64,000 nucleotides of DNA from Deinandra increscens subsp. villosa (lineage: Eukaryota > Streptophyta > Magnoliopsida > Asterales > Asteraceae). Below the pieces are notes generated by a model that did no database searches, had not been told where the DNA came from, and saw only the letters and a list, made by a program, of their open reading frames with translations. The position numbers were made by a program, and so were the translations under genes. The DNA is taken from positions 15,967,167-16,031,166 of the forward strand of contig JBCNJP010000003.1 in NCBI GenBank assembly GCA_039602395.1, written 5' to 3'. Of the stretch, positions 33,833-44,622 are shown in pieces (the stretch's first letter is position 1; the number at the start of each line of letters is the position of its first letter).

Positions 33833-35148
33833 TCTGTATTAACGTGCTTGCAGATCACTGTATATAATTTACACCCCAAAAGATGCCAATGTGCACAACA
33901 AAAGAGACCCTCTAGCGTCCAAAACCCTTTAGCCCTGACTTTGTGACTAGGCTTATGTGTTTGATGAAAGGTTACCACCTGACTGATAAACGCCTCTGAG
34001 TTGAAATCATACAAGTCTTTGTATATTATCCCTATCTCTTTTATGATCTGTTCTTTCTCTTCTCAACCAAGTCTCGATAAAAGATTCAAAACTCTGGATA
34101 TGGGAATGTGAAAATATGTGGTAGGGAATGATTAAGCTTGATAGACTACACATATTAATTACCTAGGATTTGTGTGTGACTGTCGGATGTTCATAATTAA
34201 TGCACCTAAAAGATAAATAAGTGACAAACAGCCGGGAAAATGAGGAACATGGGTTTAAGAAGGACCAATATACTGGCAATCGCCTGGACGTGTTCGAGTA
34301 ACAGATGCTGAAAAGGGTTCCTCAGTTCAGACAAAGACGGTTTGATCCCAAAATAAAACCTTCTCGTTTAGTAATTTGGTATGTTTGATTTTATTTTTAT
34401 TTTTATTTTTTTCTTTTGTGTTATCTTAAGTTTTTATTGTTTATTTTATTTTTCAACCATGGCCAGGTTAATTTAAAGGTTTTAATAAGTTTTTAAGGGT
34501 TTGTGCAAGAAGGTATCACCCCTCCAGAATCTCAGGGGGAGATAATGTGAAGAGTCCTCAGGTTCAGGGGAAGTTTTTAGTAAAATAATTCTAACCCGAT
34601 AACCAGTCATCATATGCTGGTTAGTGTTTGTGTTTGTTCCATGTTGTGCATGACAGGTTAAATGAAATGTCATGGAAAAGAAAAGTCAATGAGTGCTGTT
34701 ACTGTTCGTGTTGAAGAACCAGCCGGAAAAGGACTTACCCTATGCTCAGGGGAAGTTTGTTGGTTGTTCAAGTAAAGCTTCCAAAGACTCAAAAGATACC
34801 ATTCGCAAGTTTAGGGGAAGCTGAATGAACAAAAGATGCAGAGCAGTCACAACAAGAAGTTCAAGAATGCCAAGATAGAGCAAGTTAATGGAAAGTCAAG
34901 ATAGTTACTGATGATTCAGCAAGGACTCAACGGTTTTCAAGAAGAAGCAAGTATTTGAGAATCCTCCTCTCATTACGAGTTTAACATTTGAAGTTCAAGC
35001 TGATGCTGATAAAGAGAGAGAGCCATCTAACATCCCATATGCTGCCCATTGAAGATTGTAAAAGAAAAGAATCTTCATCAACCCATGTTCAAGCCAAGGA
35101 GAAGACTGCAAGTCTGAAGATGGAAAGTAGAAGACATTTAATATCACA

Positions 35149-35163
35149 AGCCAAGGGGAAGAT
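35149..35163 (+). other. Polypurine tract of the gag-only element
   Basis: CAAGGGGAAGAT directly precedes the 3' LTR start TGTAAGG at 35164. Confidence 0.85.
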
Positions 35164-35628
35164 TGTAAGGGAATAATTTGTGGCTTGTGTATTAAATCAC
35201 CTATTGGCGGACTATTTTGAAGGCCTATGTGATAGAATAGGTGAAAATTAGTTGGGTTTTCATTGTATTGGGTCATTGGGCCATTTTAGACATGTTTGGG
35301 CCCAATTAGAAAGAGTTTTAGGGGTGTTTAGTGGGCCTGTTTAGCCTAATCCGAAAATTAGGTTTAAGATTTGTTTATCTTTATAAACAAATCTTAATAC
35401 TCATATTAGGGGTTGGCTAGTTGAGAGAGACTAAGGAGGCTTTTCGGTTGTGTCAAGCTTGTGTACCAGACGATTATTAATCGTGTGCACTTTGTTCCAG
35501 GTTTTATTGTTTAATCGTGTTCTTTATCATTTACTATTTTCATCTTTGTTCTTGAATCAATCAATCGTCGGGATTCCGCACCTTCGATTGATCGTTGATA
35601 TCGTGTAAGGATCGTTTTGGGACTTACA
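35164..35628 (+). repeat. 3' LTR of the gag-only element
   Basis: Identical to 29157-29621 except CGCACC versus CGCACT near 35580. It is followed by AAAAA, the target duplication. Confidence 0.93.
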
Positions 35629-35734
35629 AAAAACATCATAAAAATGCAATTAAAAAGAAAAAGCGAAAAAATACCATATTAAGTGCAGTTAAAAAAGAAC
35701 CAGTGAAAAACACCATAAAAAGTGCAGTTATAAT

Positions 35735-36045
35735 AACAGCGAAAAACACCATAAATCTGCCTAGTTTTAAGACCCCCATTTCTAGCAAAAAAAAAAAAGT
35801 TCCTCGAAAGTATGTTTTCACTATAGGCGTTGGAAAGATATTAAAACGCTCGTAATTATAATGAATTTTTTTTTTTGAAAAATATTGACGTAAAGAAAAG
35901 TTACGGACATTTAAACAGTATGAGGGAAAGACGCATGTGCCTTGCATGTGGAAGGAAATAACATGTGTCATGCATGTGAGGGAGAATGGGTGCCTTAGAT
36001 TAATCCGCAATGGATGTAAGGAAAATGAATGATGTATTTTACTCA
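35735..36045. mobile_element. Right arm of the split foldback/TIR element
   Basis: Inverted partner of 28648-28935, sharing TTCACTATAGGCGTTGGAAA and GCATGTGCCTTGCATGTGG. The stretch 35629-35760 repeats GCAGTTA..AGCGAAAAACACCATAA phrases that also occur left of the LTR element at about 29060-29156, the rest of the loop. Confidence 0.75.
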
Positions 36046-38627
36046 CAACCTAACCTATATCTATACTATCTTAATATGTATATTGGAGAGAGAAAATTTA
36101 TGTGTTAAATTTTTAAGATTTTTACAAGTTTGAAAGCATAGTCTACAAGTGCTCTAAGCACAAAATCTTAAAGTTTAGGTTGAATTAGATGCTGAGATCA
36201 AATCTTATAAAGGGCCGGTCAGACGGAACCACACCATCTCCGCAGATGAAATTTCCCAATCGGTGATTCCCGCTCGAACCTGCTACTATTTCTGGTAATC
36301 CCTCTCTTGTTCTTTCTCCCGTTTCTTTTTCATAGTGACCTAATCCGGACATCATTCACATAAATGTTGAGGAACACACAAAATCGAATGGTTCATGTCA
36401 ATTTAATCCTTAATCCGACGGTTCAAGTGGTCTTTTCACGCGGATTGATCTTTTCTTTGGAGTTTTTGACAAGGATCGATTCTAGGTTGAAGTCCATAAA
36501 GCGCAAGAGGATTCTTCACATTTTTCACATCTCAATTTCAATTTTATACCAGTAAGTGATTCTAATTTTTAGTTTTTTATGTTTTTTGGGTTTAATTGTA
36601 GTCTTAAATTCTTACTTACTTAATAAATTGAATGTGCAAGGTTTGGATTGTTGTTTGAAGACCTGGTAATTTGTTAATTGAAGAAACTGGAAGAAGAAAT
36701 CATATTTTCAGGTACTCCACGAATTCTTAATTAGTTTAGGATTTAATAAATTGTTGCCGCTGTTCTTATTTTGTTTAGAACAAGCTTTAGAGTCTGCTTT
36801 ATATATAATGAGGAAAGGAAATTGAACTTTTGATTTTATAGTGGATCATTGAGAAAATTTTGTGTTATATTAACTGATTTTGTGGCCTTTTTTTGAATTT
36901 TATGATTTTAAGTTGGTTAAATCTATGATTTTAAGTTGGCAACTTAGATTTGAGTAAACAAGTATGTAGTCAGCTTTCTTTGCGTTTTATGATTTTAAGT
37001 TGGCCAAATATTTCATTTATTCACCTTTCTTTGGAGTGTCTACAACTGTCATAAAAAATGTTATGAAATCAGTTTGATGCTTTGGGGATATGAAATCAGT
37101 TTGATGCTTTCTAAAACATCAGTCTGCTATTTGTATTATGCTGCTGTTGTTGCTGTTCTTATTTTGTTTAGGAAAGGAAAGTGAACTTTTAATTTTATAG
37201 TGGACTGTTGTCCTAAATTCTTATTTATACATGGTGTTCATATCAAATTACAGCATCCTTCTTCAATATTTTATTCCTTTTTACAGAATCCTGATGTTAA
37301 CAGAGCTGCTTGGGACTCTTTGTTCCGAACATAATTTGATGTCTCTCCTACCACCTCTATCTCATTTTATGTTCTGAAGAGGATTAGATTACCCTTTTTT
37401 GGTTATTAATTCTTATGAGATTACATTCCTTATTGCTTTAAGGAAGGTACTTATTGCATTAAGCGTAATTGATAAGTTGTTACTCATTGTTCTTGAAATT
37501 TGCTTCCGATGCTTTATAAAAATTTGTAGCTGCTGTTGCTGCTCAGTTTGTGAGCCTATTGGTTGAAAAAAAAGGTTTATTTTCCTTATTTAATTTGAAA
37601 TAATTTTGAAACTACTTTTTCCTTATTTACATGGAAGTATAGCAGCATCCAAGGCTTTGCATTTGGATGCCTTAGTGATTGTTGGAGGTTTTATTATGTT
37701 GCTTGCTAACAAGCCATCGTTTGCTTGAAGAGGTAACATCTAAGACAGATGCTGCTCAACTTGCTGGGACTTTTGAAAAAGCAAAATGTTCTACATAGGT
37801 AGTTATGTGATGGTTATTTATTTATATGTGATGGTTATTTATTTATGTATTAAATTATATTGATTAGAATGTTACACACTTGATCACGTGCCTTTTTAAA
37901 CAAGGTCGGCCGACAGTGTTTTTCGAATCTGACTTAACTGATGAGATTTATCATATTAGGTAATCAAGTAATGACTTCGTTTGAACTTACTATTGCAGCT
38001 TGAATTCACACCTTTAGATTCATCATGGATACTTGATGTTAGATAAGGTAAATGGGTGGTTCAGGCTAAAACATGTTAGTTGATTCTGTTGGCTGCTAAT
38101 GCTTCTAGGTAACCATTTTGTGATATGCACTTAAGCATTCGAATTACCTGTTGTTTTTTGGCCATTGTTTATAAATGACGCCATGGACATAATTTGACAT
38201 AGCTAAGGCCTTTTGTGTAACATGAATTCAGAATTAGTATATGTCCATTTTTTCTAATAATTATTATTGTCATTCTTCATTTACTGATTTGTCATATTAA
38301 GGGAAAAGTTTCAGAATCTTGATCCAAGTAATGAATAAATTATGAAGGTATTTGTGAAGAAAGTTGGTCTTGGTGGGCGGTGGCTCCATTGGCCGGTATT
38401 ACCTTTTACTCAATGTTTTTTTTTCTCATTTTAGTTCACTTTTGACACACCTCATTTGGGTTGCTCATTTGTTTCTTTATAATTGATTTGTGGAAAAATT
38501 AGATTATATGGGATGAAGTAACATGTACTAAAACCATAAGCTTTGATGCAATAATCATTTTAATGTTTCTTAATATTCAGAGTGACCGTTTGAAGCAGGT
38601 TGTTTAAACCCTTGAATTCCTTGAATT

Positions 38628-38834
38628 ATGTTTGTGTTTTGTGCTAAGGATGAACTTTTAAAATTTTGCTGCAGTAGGTGTCCAAGCTTGACTGAACTCA
38701 TGCAAAGGGATTTGGTGCACATGTTTTTCAAATCGTGCTTGGAATATCAAGAGGATGGTCTGTTAATGTGTCCAAATGGGTGTTCTGAATCTACTACATT
38801 CCATGTTCATCAATTTAATATTAATCATGTATGA
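38628..38834 (+). pseudogene. Unrecognised exon-like ORF inside the probable Helitron
   Basis: A 68-codon frame. A TTGCTGCAG acceptor-like site at about 38675-38683 precedes a block with balanced composition (MQRDLVHMFFKSCLEYQEDG, CPNGCSES) unlike the AT-rich surroundings. It may be a captured exon. No domain is recognised, and there is no confident partner exon. Confidence 0.25.
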
Positions 38835-39132
38835 TAATGTTTTTTGTTTCGAATCGGATAATCAGATGTTGGAAGGAACTTGTATTTGACCTATATCTAT
38901 CAACATGTGTATAATTTATGTTGCTTTTGCGGTCTATGAAAAAAGGAACTCGCATTCTATGTATGAGTTTGTCAAGTGTGTTATTTAATTGATCCTTCAT
39001 CAACCTACCAACTTTGTATATAGTTAGAGGTAATTGATGATAGATAAAGCTTGTAACAATTGTAATTTAAAGCATGCTTTACAATTGTAATCTAAAGCAT
39101 GCTCTACAATAATTTTGGTGGATACGAAGGAC

Positions 39133-39246
39133 TTGTGTCCTTATTGTAATTCTAACCAATTGTTAATAGGGAAACTTTAATATTACACAGGAAATGGTAT
39201 TTTTATTGTTTGGACTTATGTCCTTATTGTAATTCTAACCAATTGT
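39133..39246. repeat. Short direct duplication near the Helitron tail
   Basis: GTCCTTATTGTAATTCTAAC occurs twice (about 39138 and 39217), each within a 35-40-bp match beginning GGACTT-TGTCC. AATTGTAATcTAAAGCATGC is also repeated at about 39057-39107. Confidence 0.8.
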
Positions 39247-39702
39247 GGCGGGATGCAACGCGCGGGTACCCCACCATTAGGAATGGCAAAACTGAAAGCA
39301 AAAGGTATTAGGAGATGATCGATAAACAAACTGAAACTAATGACCACATTGGTTGATTTTCGTCTCCGCCACATTGCGTATGTTTCCCCCTATGTCATGA
39401 GTCTTGTAAATTATATTCGTCGCCGAACGCACATGTAGCGCATTATAAATTATCGTCACATCGCATCACGCTAAAAGAAATGGATATCGCGTTGTATATT
39501 GTCGTGACCGTCGAACGCGTGAACATAATACAATAACGCGCTATAAATCATTGCCCACCGCAACGCGCGGGTACCCCACTATATATAGAGGAGGAAGATC
39601 AAATGCGAATAGCCCTTAGCGTGGGAACGGTGCGAACACGCAAACAGGAGACAAATAACACGCTATAAATTGTTGCCGTCGCAACGCGCTGGCACACGGC
39701 TA

Positions 39703-39705
<3 letters not shown>

Positions 39706-39753
<48 letters not shown>
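39706..39753. repeat. (TA)n microsatellite
   Basis: About 24 uninterrupted TA units between the Helitron tail and the next foldback element. Confidence 0.95.
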
Positions 39754-39757
<4 letters not shown>

Positions 39758-40420
39758 GAGGTTCATTGTAGAGCCATTAAAAAGTGTAGACCCCGTAGAC
39801 TCATATAATTGTTCTATAAAACTCACTAAAAATTATAAAACTCATTTATGTTGAATTTGATTTTTTATGCGATAAGTTTTTAAAAATCGAAAAGAAAACC
39901 TAGAAAATTGCTGGAGACATTAAAATATAATTGTTGTTAAAAAAAGTTATATTGTTCTATAAAACTCAATAAAAACTATAAAACTCATTGCTGAGTTTTA
40001 AAACTCACTGTTGTGTTTAAAACTCAATACAACTTAAAAAATCGATGTTCTATAAAACTCATTGAAAATTATAAAACGCACTTTTAAATTTAAAACTCAT
40101 TGTTTTTAAAACTCACTGTTGTGTTTAAACTCATTGTTTTTAAAACTCATTGTTTTTAAAACTCAATGCAACTTTAAAAATTCGACGTTCTATAAAACTC
40201 ATTGAAAATTATAATTTTTCAAATTAAAAAATAAAAAATAAAAAAAGAAAAACATTAGAAATAAACCCTAAATTAAAATATAAAATAGAAATATGACAAA
40301 ATAAAATTAAAAAAATCAAATTCAACAGCAATGAGTTTTATAATTTTCAGTGAGTTTTATAAAACAATTTAGGGGTCTACGGGGTCTACACTTTTTAAAA
40401 GGTCTACAATGAACCTTTAA
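39754..40420. mobile_element. Foldback/TIR element of about 670 bp
   Basis: The left end GGTTCATTGTAGAGCCATTA (from 39760) and AAGTGTAGACCCCGTAGAC match the complement of the right end (GTCTACGGGGTCTACACTTT, then TCTACAATGAACC at 40403-40415). The body consists largely of repeated TAAAACTCATTG..TTATAAAACTCA phrases. AT-rich flanks (TATATAT) hide the target duplication. Non-coding. Confidence 0.75.
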
Positions 40421-40427
40421 CTATATA

Positions 40428-41301
40428 TCATACTTACTATACTATTATATATATAAAAAAAAAAGATTTGGGACACATGTCATTCTCATGTTCCATCTCA
40501 TAATAATTTTCCTTCCTAAATCATCCCTTTAATTTTCCCTCATAAATCATCCTTTTATTTATTAGTTTTTTTTATTTCCATGGCAATAAATAAAAAATAT
40601 TTATTGTATGGATAATCACCACCTTAATTAATCAATTATTTGTATTTTCATGGCAAAAAATAAAATATATTTATTATAGGGATAATCAACATAATAATTA
40701 ATTAATTATATGAAAAAAAATTCTTATTTTTATTAAAAGAAAAGTTTTGGATATCTATATCCAACTTTTTATTTATTTCCTTCTAAATTATTTAATATTC
40801 AATTATTTAATTACTTAATTAAATATATAATATATTTTCATGGCAATAAATAAAAGATACTTATAGTATGGATAATCACCACTCTAATTAATTAATTATT
40901 TGTATTTTCATGACAAAAAATTAATATATATTTATTATAGGGATAATCAACATCATAATTAATTAATTATATGAAAAATTCTTATTTCTATCAAAAGAAA
41001 AGTTTTGGATATATATATCTAACTTTTTATTTATTGCATTCTAAATTATTTAATAACCAATTATTTAATTACTAAATTAAATATATAATATAGTTTATTA
41101 AATTACAGTTTAACAGTTCTATAACACTTTTAGTTACTTTATAGTTTACCAATTATTTATTTTAACAATTTTTTCTTTTATACAAGTTTCATTTTCTGTC
41201 CTCCTCTATTACGTACCATTATTAAAAAAAAATTAACCTCAACCGTACGATATATATATTTTTAAATCTCAGTCATGCGATACACGGAGTATAAAAACTA
41301 G
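40428..41301 (+). mobile_element. Short AT-rich Helitron-like element
   Basis: It starts A|TCATACTTACTATACTATT at 40428 and ends ACACGGAGTATAAAAACTAG|T at 41298-41301. The body shares GATATATATATCCAACTTTTTATTTATT and repeats with the neighbouring element at 41524-41863, and contains an internal imperfect duplication of about 240 bp (40575-40790 against 40835-41060). The hairpin before CTAG is weak; support comes mainly from the paired ends and the sister element. Confidence 0.5.
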
Positions 41302-41523
41302 TATATATATAAATATAAACCAACCTAGGAAAGAATAGTGTGGTGCCTTCAATATTAACTAATTAATATAACTCAAAAATCCTTAAATCTCTCCGCACAT
41401 ATACATATACATGGTTGTGTACATTTTCACATATATCTTGCGATCCAATAAAAAGAACACCCCCATTTGTTCTTCGTTACCAAAATTGATTCATCAAAAA
41501 TCAGTTCTCTCTTCCAAAATCTA

Positions 41524-41863
41524 TCTATTCTATATATATAATAAAAGAAAAGTTTTGACATCACAATTTGTCACGTGACACTACCACATTCATCCTCAAA
41601 AAATTTTCCCGCCAATTGACATTCTCAAGCGGATCTTCTAATTTTGGATATATATATCCACTATTTATTTATTGTCTTCTAAATTATTTAATAACATTCA
41701 CAAACGGATCTTCTAATTTTGGATATATATATATCCACTATTTATTTATTGTCTTCTAAATTATTTAATAACTAATTATTTACATACTTAATTTAATATA
41801 TAATATAGTTTATTAAGTTACTTTTGAATTAACGCGTGTAACACACGGGGATAAAAAAACTAG
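41524..41863 (+). mobile_element. 340-bp Helitron-like element
   Basis: It starts A|TCTATTCTATATATATAATA and ends with CGTGTAACACACGGGGATAAAAAAACTAG|T, a short hairpin (CGTGT/ACACG) before CTAG. An internal direct duplication of about 75 bp (near 41618 and 41695, CGGATCTTCTAATTTTGGAT) fills most of the body. Non-coding; the 63-codon frame is made by the duplication. Confidence 0.6.
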
Positions 41864-43171
41864 TTTATTATATAACAATGAAATTTGGTTCATGAATAGT
41901 GAACTTTTAGTTTCTTATAGTTTTGTCACGTGACTTTAGTGCTTTGATGCATTTTACCCATAAACTTTTACAATTTGTTTTTTTTTTCTTTTTTTTTTCT
42001 TTTTAACGAAATAGTAAAATTTTAGTTTTCATAGTTTGGGCACATATGTTTCATACTCTTACATTTTGTACCCTTTAACTTTTAGAATTTATTTTTATTT
42101 TAAGTTTTGTTGTTTTCTATTTTGGCCACGAAACTTTTAACTTTTCTAATTTTGTTTTTAGTATATTTTTATATTTTTATACTTTCACTATAAGACTTTT
42201 AGACTCATACGTTTTATACCCCTTAACTTTTTTTATCCTCTAGCTTTTAAAGTTTTTTTTTGTTTTAAGTTTTGTTGTCATCTACTTTGGCTACGAAATT
42301 TTTAGCTTTTCTACTTTCGTTTTAGTATACTTTTATAGTTTTATACTTTCACCACGAAACTTGTACACTTTTACATTTATACCACTTAACTTAGTATATT
42401 TTTTATAGTTTTATACCTTCACCACAAGAGTTTTTTTTTTTTAACGAAATAGTAAACTTTTAGTTTTCATAGTTTGGCCACATATGTTTCATACTCTTAC
42501 ATTTTGTACCGTTTAACTTTTACAGTTTTTTTTTATTTTAAGTTTTGTTATCTTCTATTTTGGCCACAAAACTTTTAACATTTCTAATTTCGTTTTTAGT
42601 ATATTTTTATAGTTTTATACTTTCACTACAAGACTTTTAAAATATTACGTTCTATACCCCTTAACTTTTTTACCCTCTAGCTTTTAAATTTTTTTTTGTT
42701 TTAAGTTTGTTGTCTTCTACTTTGGCCACGAAACTTTTAACTTTTCTAATTTGTATATCTATAGATATTTACTATTTTACCACCGGTGATATTGGTAGAA
42801 CACAATAGAGAATTCCGAGTAAGAGCCTGTGAATGTAGATTACATCGATCGAACCACGTTAAATTTTTATAATTTCTATGTCATTGTTTTATTTTTCTAC
42901 AATCGTTTATTGTGTATGTGAATACACGAATTGGTAGCACTATTTGACCATCTTGACCTAATAAATAAAACATAACATATATACCCTAAGTTTATCATTA
43001 AAGTTCAAAAGATTCATCCTATGCAGCAAAACCAATAACATTCAAAATGAAATTGCATTCGAAAATGATATTAATTAATTGATTCAAGATGCTTCCATGG
43101 CTATTAAACCATACATTTTAGATTGTCAGGCATAGTTCTCTTATTATAGATATATTTTATTTGTTGTATAT
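41864..43171. other. AT-rich downstream flank of the WRKY gene
   Basis: No gene seen. It holds the tandem duplication at 42005-42760 and then about 400 bp of unremarkable AT-rich DNA that includes the 3'UTR of the WRKY gene. I do not see a distinctive polyadenylation signal. Confidence 0.4.
42005..42760. repeat. Diverged direct duplication, period about 438 bp
   Basis: AACGAAATAGTAAA at 42005 and again at 42443 opens two copies that align through TTTCATACTCTTACATTTTG, TTTTGGCCAC and TATACTTTCACTA. The second copy is truncated near 42760. Inside each, shorter ~120-bp sub-repeats (GTTTTATACTTTCAC, AACTTTTCTA) recur. Confidence 0.8.
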
Positions 43172-44313
43172 CTATTCTATAGTTCTTAGCTGTAAGCCTG
43201 TAACCTTCATAAATTCTAAGCCAGGGTCTATATCTTCACCAGCCAAGAAATCCAGTGATGATGAACTTCCCCACTCTGTGAAAAAACTCGTTTCCGAGGT
43301 GGCTGGGGAGAAAAACGGTGGTGAATGGTCTTGCCATAGTTCATCGTCATAATAGTCATAATAATCTGGAAACTGATATTGCTGAAAATCGTCCAAAACC
43401 GTTGTGTCCACACTCAGGTTGGCTCTGAGATTCGAGAGCATCTCACCAGGATTTGGTGTTATTTCATGTTTCTCGGGCAAAGTGGGCGGTGGTGGTGAAT
43501 CCAGCTGGGCACCATGGCTACAAGTGTGTTTCTCTTTGTATGAGATGTCAAATATCGTAGGGCATGCATCTGTTATCTGCACTTGTTTTCTTGCCACACA
43601 TTTCTCTACGTTACTATATGAGCATCTATAATAGCTTCTGTAAAATATAATACAAGAAAACATTAGAGTGTTTGTTGCCAAACATTTGTTAAATCCGATC
43701 TCAAAGATTGTGAGATCGATCTACTCAAGTAATATAACACAACTTTACCTTGGAAATTTGGCGCCGGAAATGTCTTTCTGCCCATACTTTCTCCATTTGT
43801 AACCATCATCAATGTCATCCTCTAATCCACTTCCAATGAATATTCTAACTTGTTTTTCCCATGTTATGGACCCATTTCTATGTGCAAGCAAGAAAATAAA
43901 AGTTTAATATATTGTACCTCAACACATATTGATGAGGAAGTGAAAATACAAGAATATCAAAAATCAAAATACCTCCTTTTCCAGGTGACATTTTGTCTCT
44001 GCTGAATGGAAAAGGGTATATCAAACTTGAATACTTCACTTCCTAGACTCCCAGCAAACTCGCCCGATTTGAGAACGAAAAGAGCATTATTGTATGAAGA
44101 TAAGATCTTTTGTATCAAGAAGCCTCTTGCTTCAGGTGAATGCAGACTGGCTCTTAGCTGTTTAGCCATTTGTATCCCTTGAGTTATCTCGTGAATGACC
44201 GCCTTCTCATCATAAACACACACTCCGTCAATATATCTTCGTACGGTTGTAACCGCCGGTGGGCGGGGGTACAAGCTGAACTGGGTCGACTTCGAAAAAC
44301 GATGGTGGTTCAT
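43172..44313 (-). CDS. Group III WRKY transcription factor, 3 exons, 311 aa
   Basis: Nuclear DNA-binding regulator of W-box genes. The model joins 44313-43973, 43877-43749 and 43637-43172; each intron has GT-AG ends and the frame closes exactly. The WRKYGQK heptad is at residues 142-148, and the zinc ligands are C162-X7-C170-X23-H194-X-C196, the group III pattern. The second intron splits the Arg codon before SYYRC, the usual site for this group. Residues 41-85 (HEITQGIQMAKQL and ILSSY) match the N-terminal helix region of group III proteins such as Arabidopsis WRKY53/41/30. The C-terminus is acidic and aromatic (DYYDYYDDELW). An N-terminal extension of about 35 residues precedes the usual start; another start is possible. 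Family role: stress, defence and senescence signalling. Confidence 0.93.
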
Positions 44314-44387
44314 TTGAGGTGAGGTACTGCAGGAGGTTCTATGATATGGAGATAGAAGAAAATGAAACGAAGAAGTGGGGGTGGTGA

Positions 44388-44398
44388 ATACATATAGG
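44388..44398 (-). promoter_or_regulatory. Candidate TATA box of the WRKY gene
   Basis: The minus strand reads CTATATGTATT about 75-85 bp upstream of the ATG, a plausible spacing for a short 5'UTR. It is the best TATA match in the remaining proximal promoter. Confidence 0.45.
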
Positions 44399-44429
44399 AG
44401 ATTTGGTTATTTAGTGGGAGAATCCAAGG

Positions 44430-44435
44430 TTGACC
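44430..44435 (+). promoter_or_regulatory. W-box (TTGACC) in the WRKY proximal promoter
   Basis: A TTGAC core about 120 bp upstream of the ATG. WRKY proteins bind this core, and WRKY genes are commonly auto- or cross-regulated, so it suits feedback control. A second copy in inverse orientation is at 44566-44571. Confidence 0.55.
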
Positions 44436-44565
44436 CATGAAAGCGAGTGAAATTTGGTTTTATCAAAACCTGGGCCACCCTGGTCGAAACAATGAGCTCT
44501 ATTCATATTATGTTTCATACCTAATAAAGCCACATTTGTGACTTATTCGGGCCAATTTTGTCTCG

Positions 44566-44571
44566 GGTCAA
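44566..44571 (-). promoter_or_regulatory. Second, inverted W-box at the transposon border
   Basis: GGTCAA, the complement of TTGACC, ends four bases before the LTR that starts at 44575. The two W-boxes are about 136 bp apart and face each other. Confidence 0.5.
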
Positions 44572-44622
44572 ACATGTAAGAATAACGGAACAAATTGAAT
44601 GAAGTATTATTGATAGATTATA

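Larger units (their letters stand above)
32930..35163 (+). other. Non-coding 3' internal region of the gag-only element
   Basis: After gag a short protease-like motif (DSDCSRHWIG, near 32990) is followed by stops; no pol remains. An A-rich run is at 33260-33310. Three copies of CCTCTGxTTTGCGTGAGCAA-GACCTGG lie at about 33685, 33742 and 33799. Several purine-rich CAGGGGAAG phrases (34532, 34565, 34748, 34813) resemble reiterated polypurine tracts. The same arrangement is recognisable in the decayed copy at 53.5-55.1 kb. Confidence 0.7.
29157..35628 (+). mobile_element. Young gag-only LTR retrotransposon (copia-type signals)
   Basis: Two 465-bp LTRs (29157-29621, 35164-35628) differ by one base that I can see. 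AAAAA flanks both ends, and the sequence either side rejoins the foldback element, so the whole unit is a recent insertion. It has a tRNA-Met PBS (29624), a hairpin-rich leader, a gag-like CDS (30905-32929), a vestige of a copia protease active site just downstream (DSDCSRH, near 32990), about 2 kb of non-coding DNA, and a purine tract before the 3' LTR. Integrase, reverse transcriptase and RNase H are absent, so mobilisation must have been in trans. Confidence 0.92.
36060..39703 (+). mobile_element. Probable Helitron carrying gene-derived sequence
   Basis: The proposed 5' end A|TCTATACTATCTTAATATG starts right after the foldback element, and the 3' end GCTGGCACACGGCTAG|T is at 39700-39703. 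The terminal segment recurs upstream: GCAACGCGCGGGTACCCCAC at 39255-39274 and 39560-39579, and a GCAACGCGCTGG variant at 39681-39692. These look like stacked Helitron tails. Inside, 36200-38850 has a UTR-like GC-richer start (36215-36340), intron-like T-rich DNA, and a coding-like block near 38680-38834. The 3' hairpin is weak, so the boundaries are tentative. Confidence 0.45.

Noticed and set aside
43161..43631. Plus-strand ORFs at the WRKY gene
   Set aside because: Antisense to exon 3 of the WRKY gene, without motifs.
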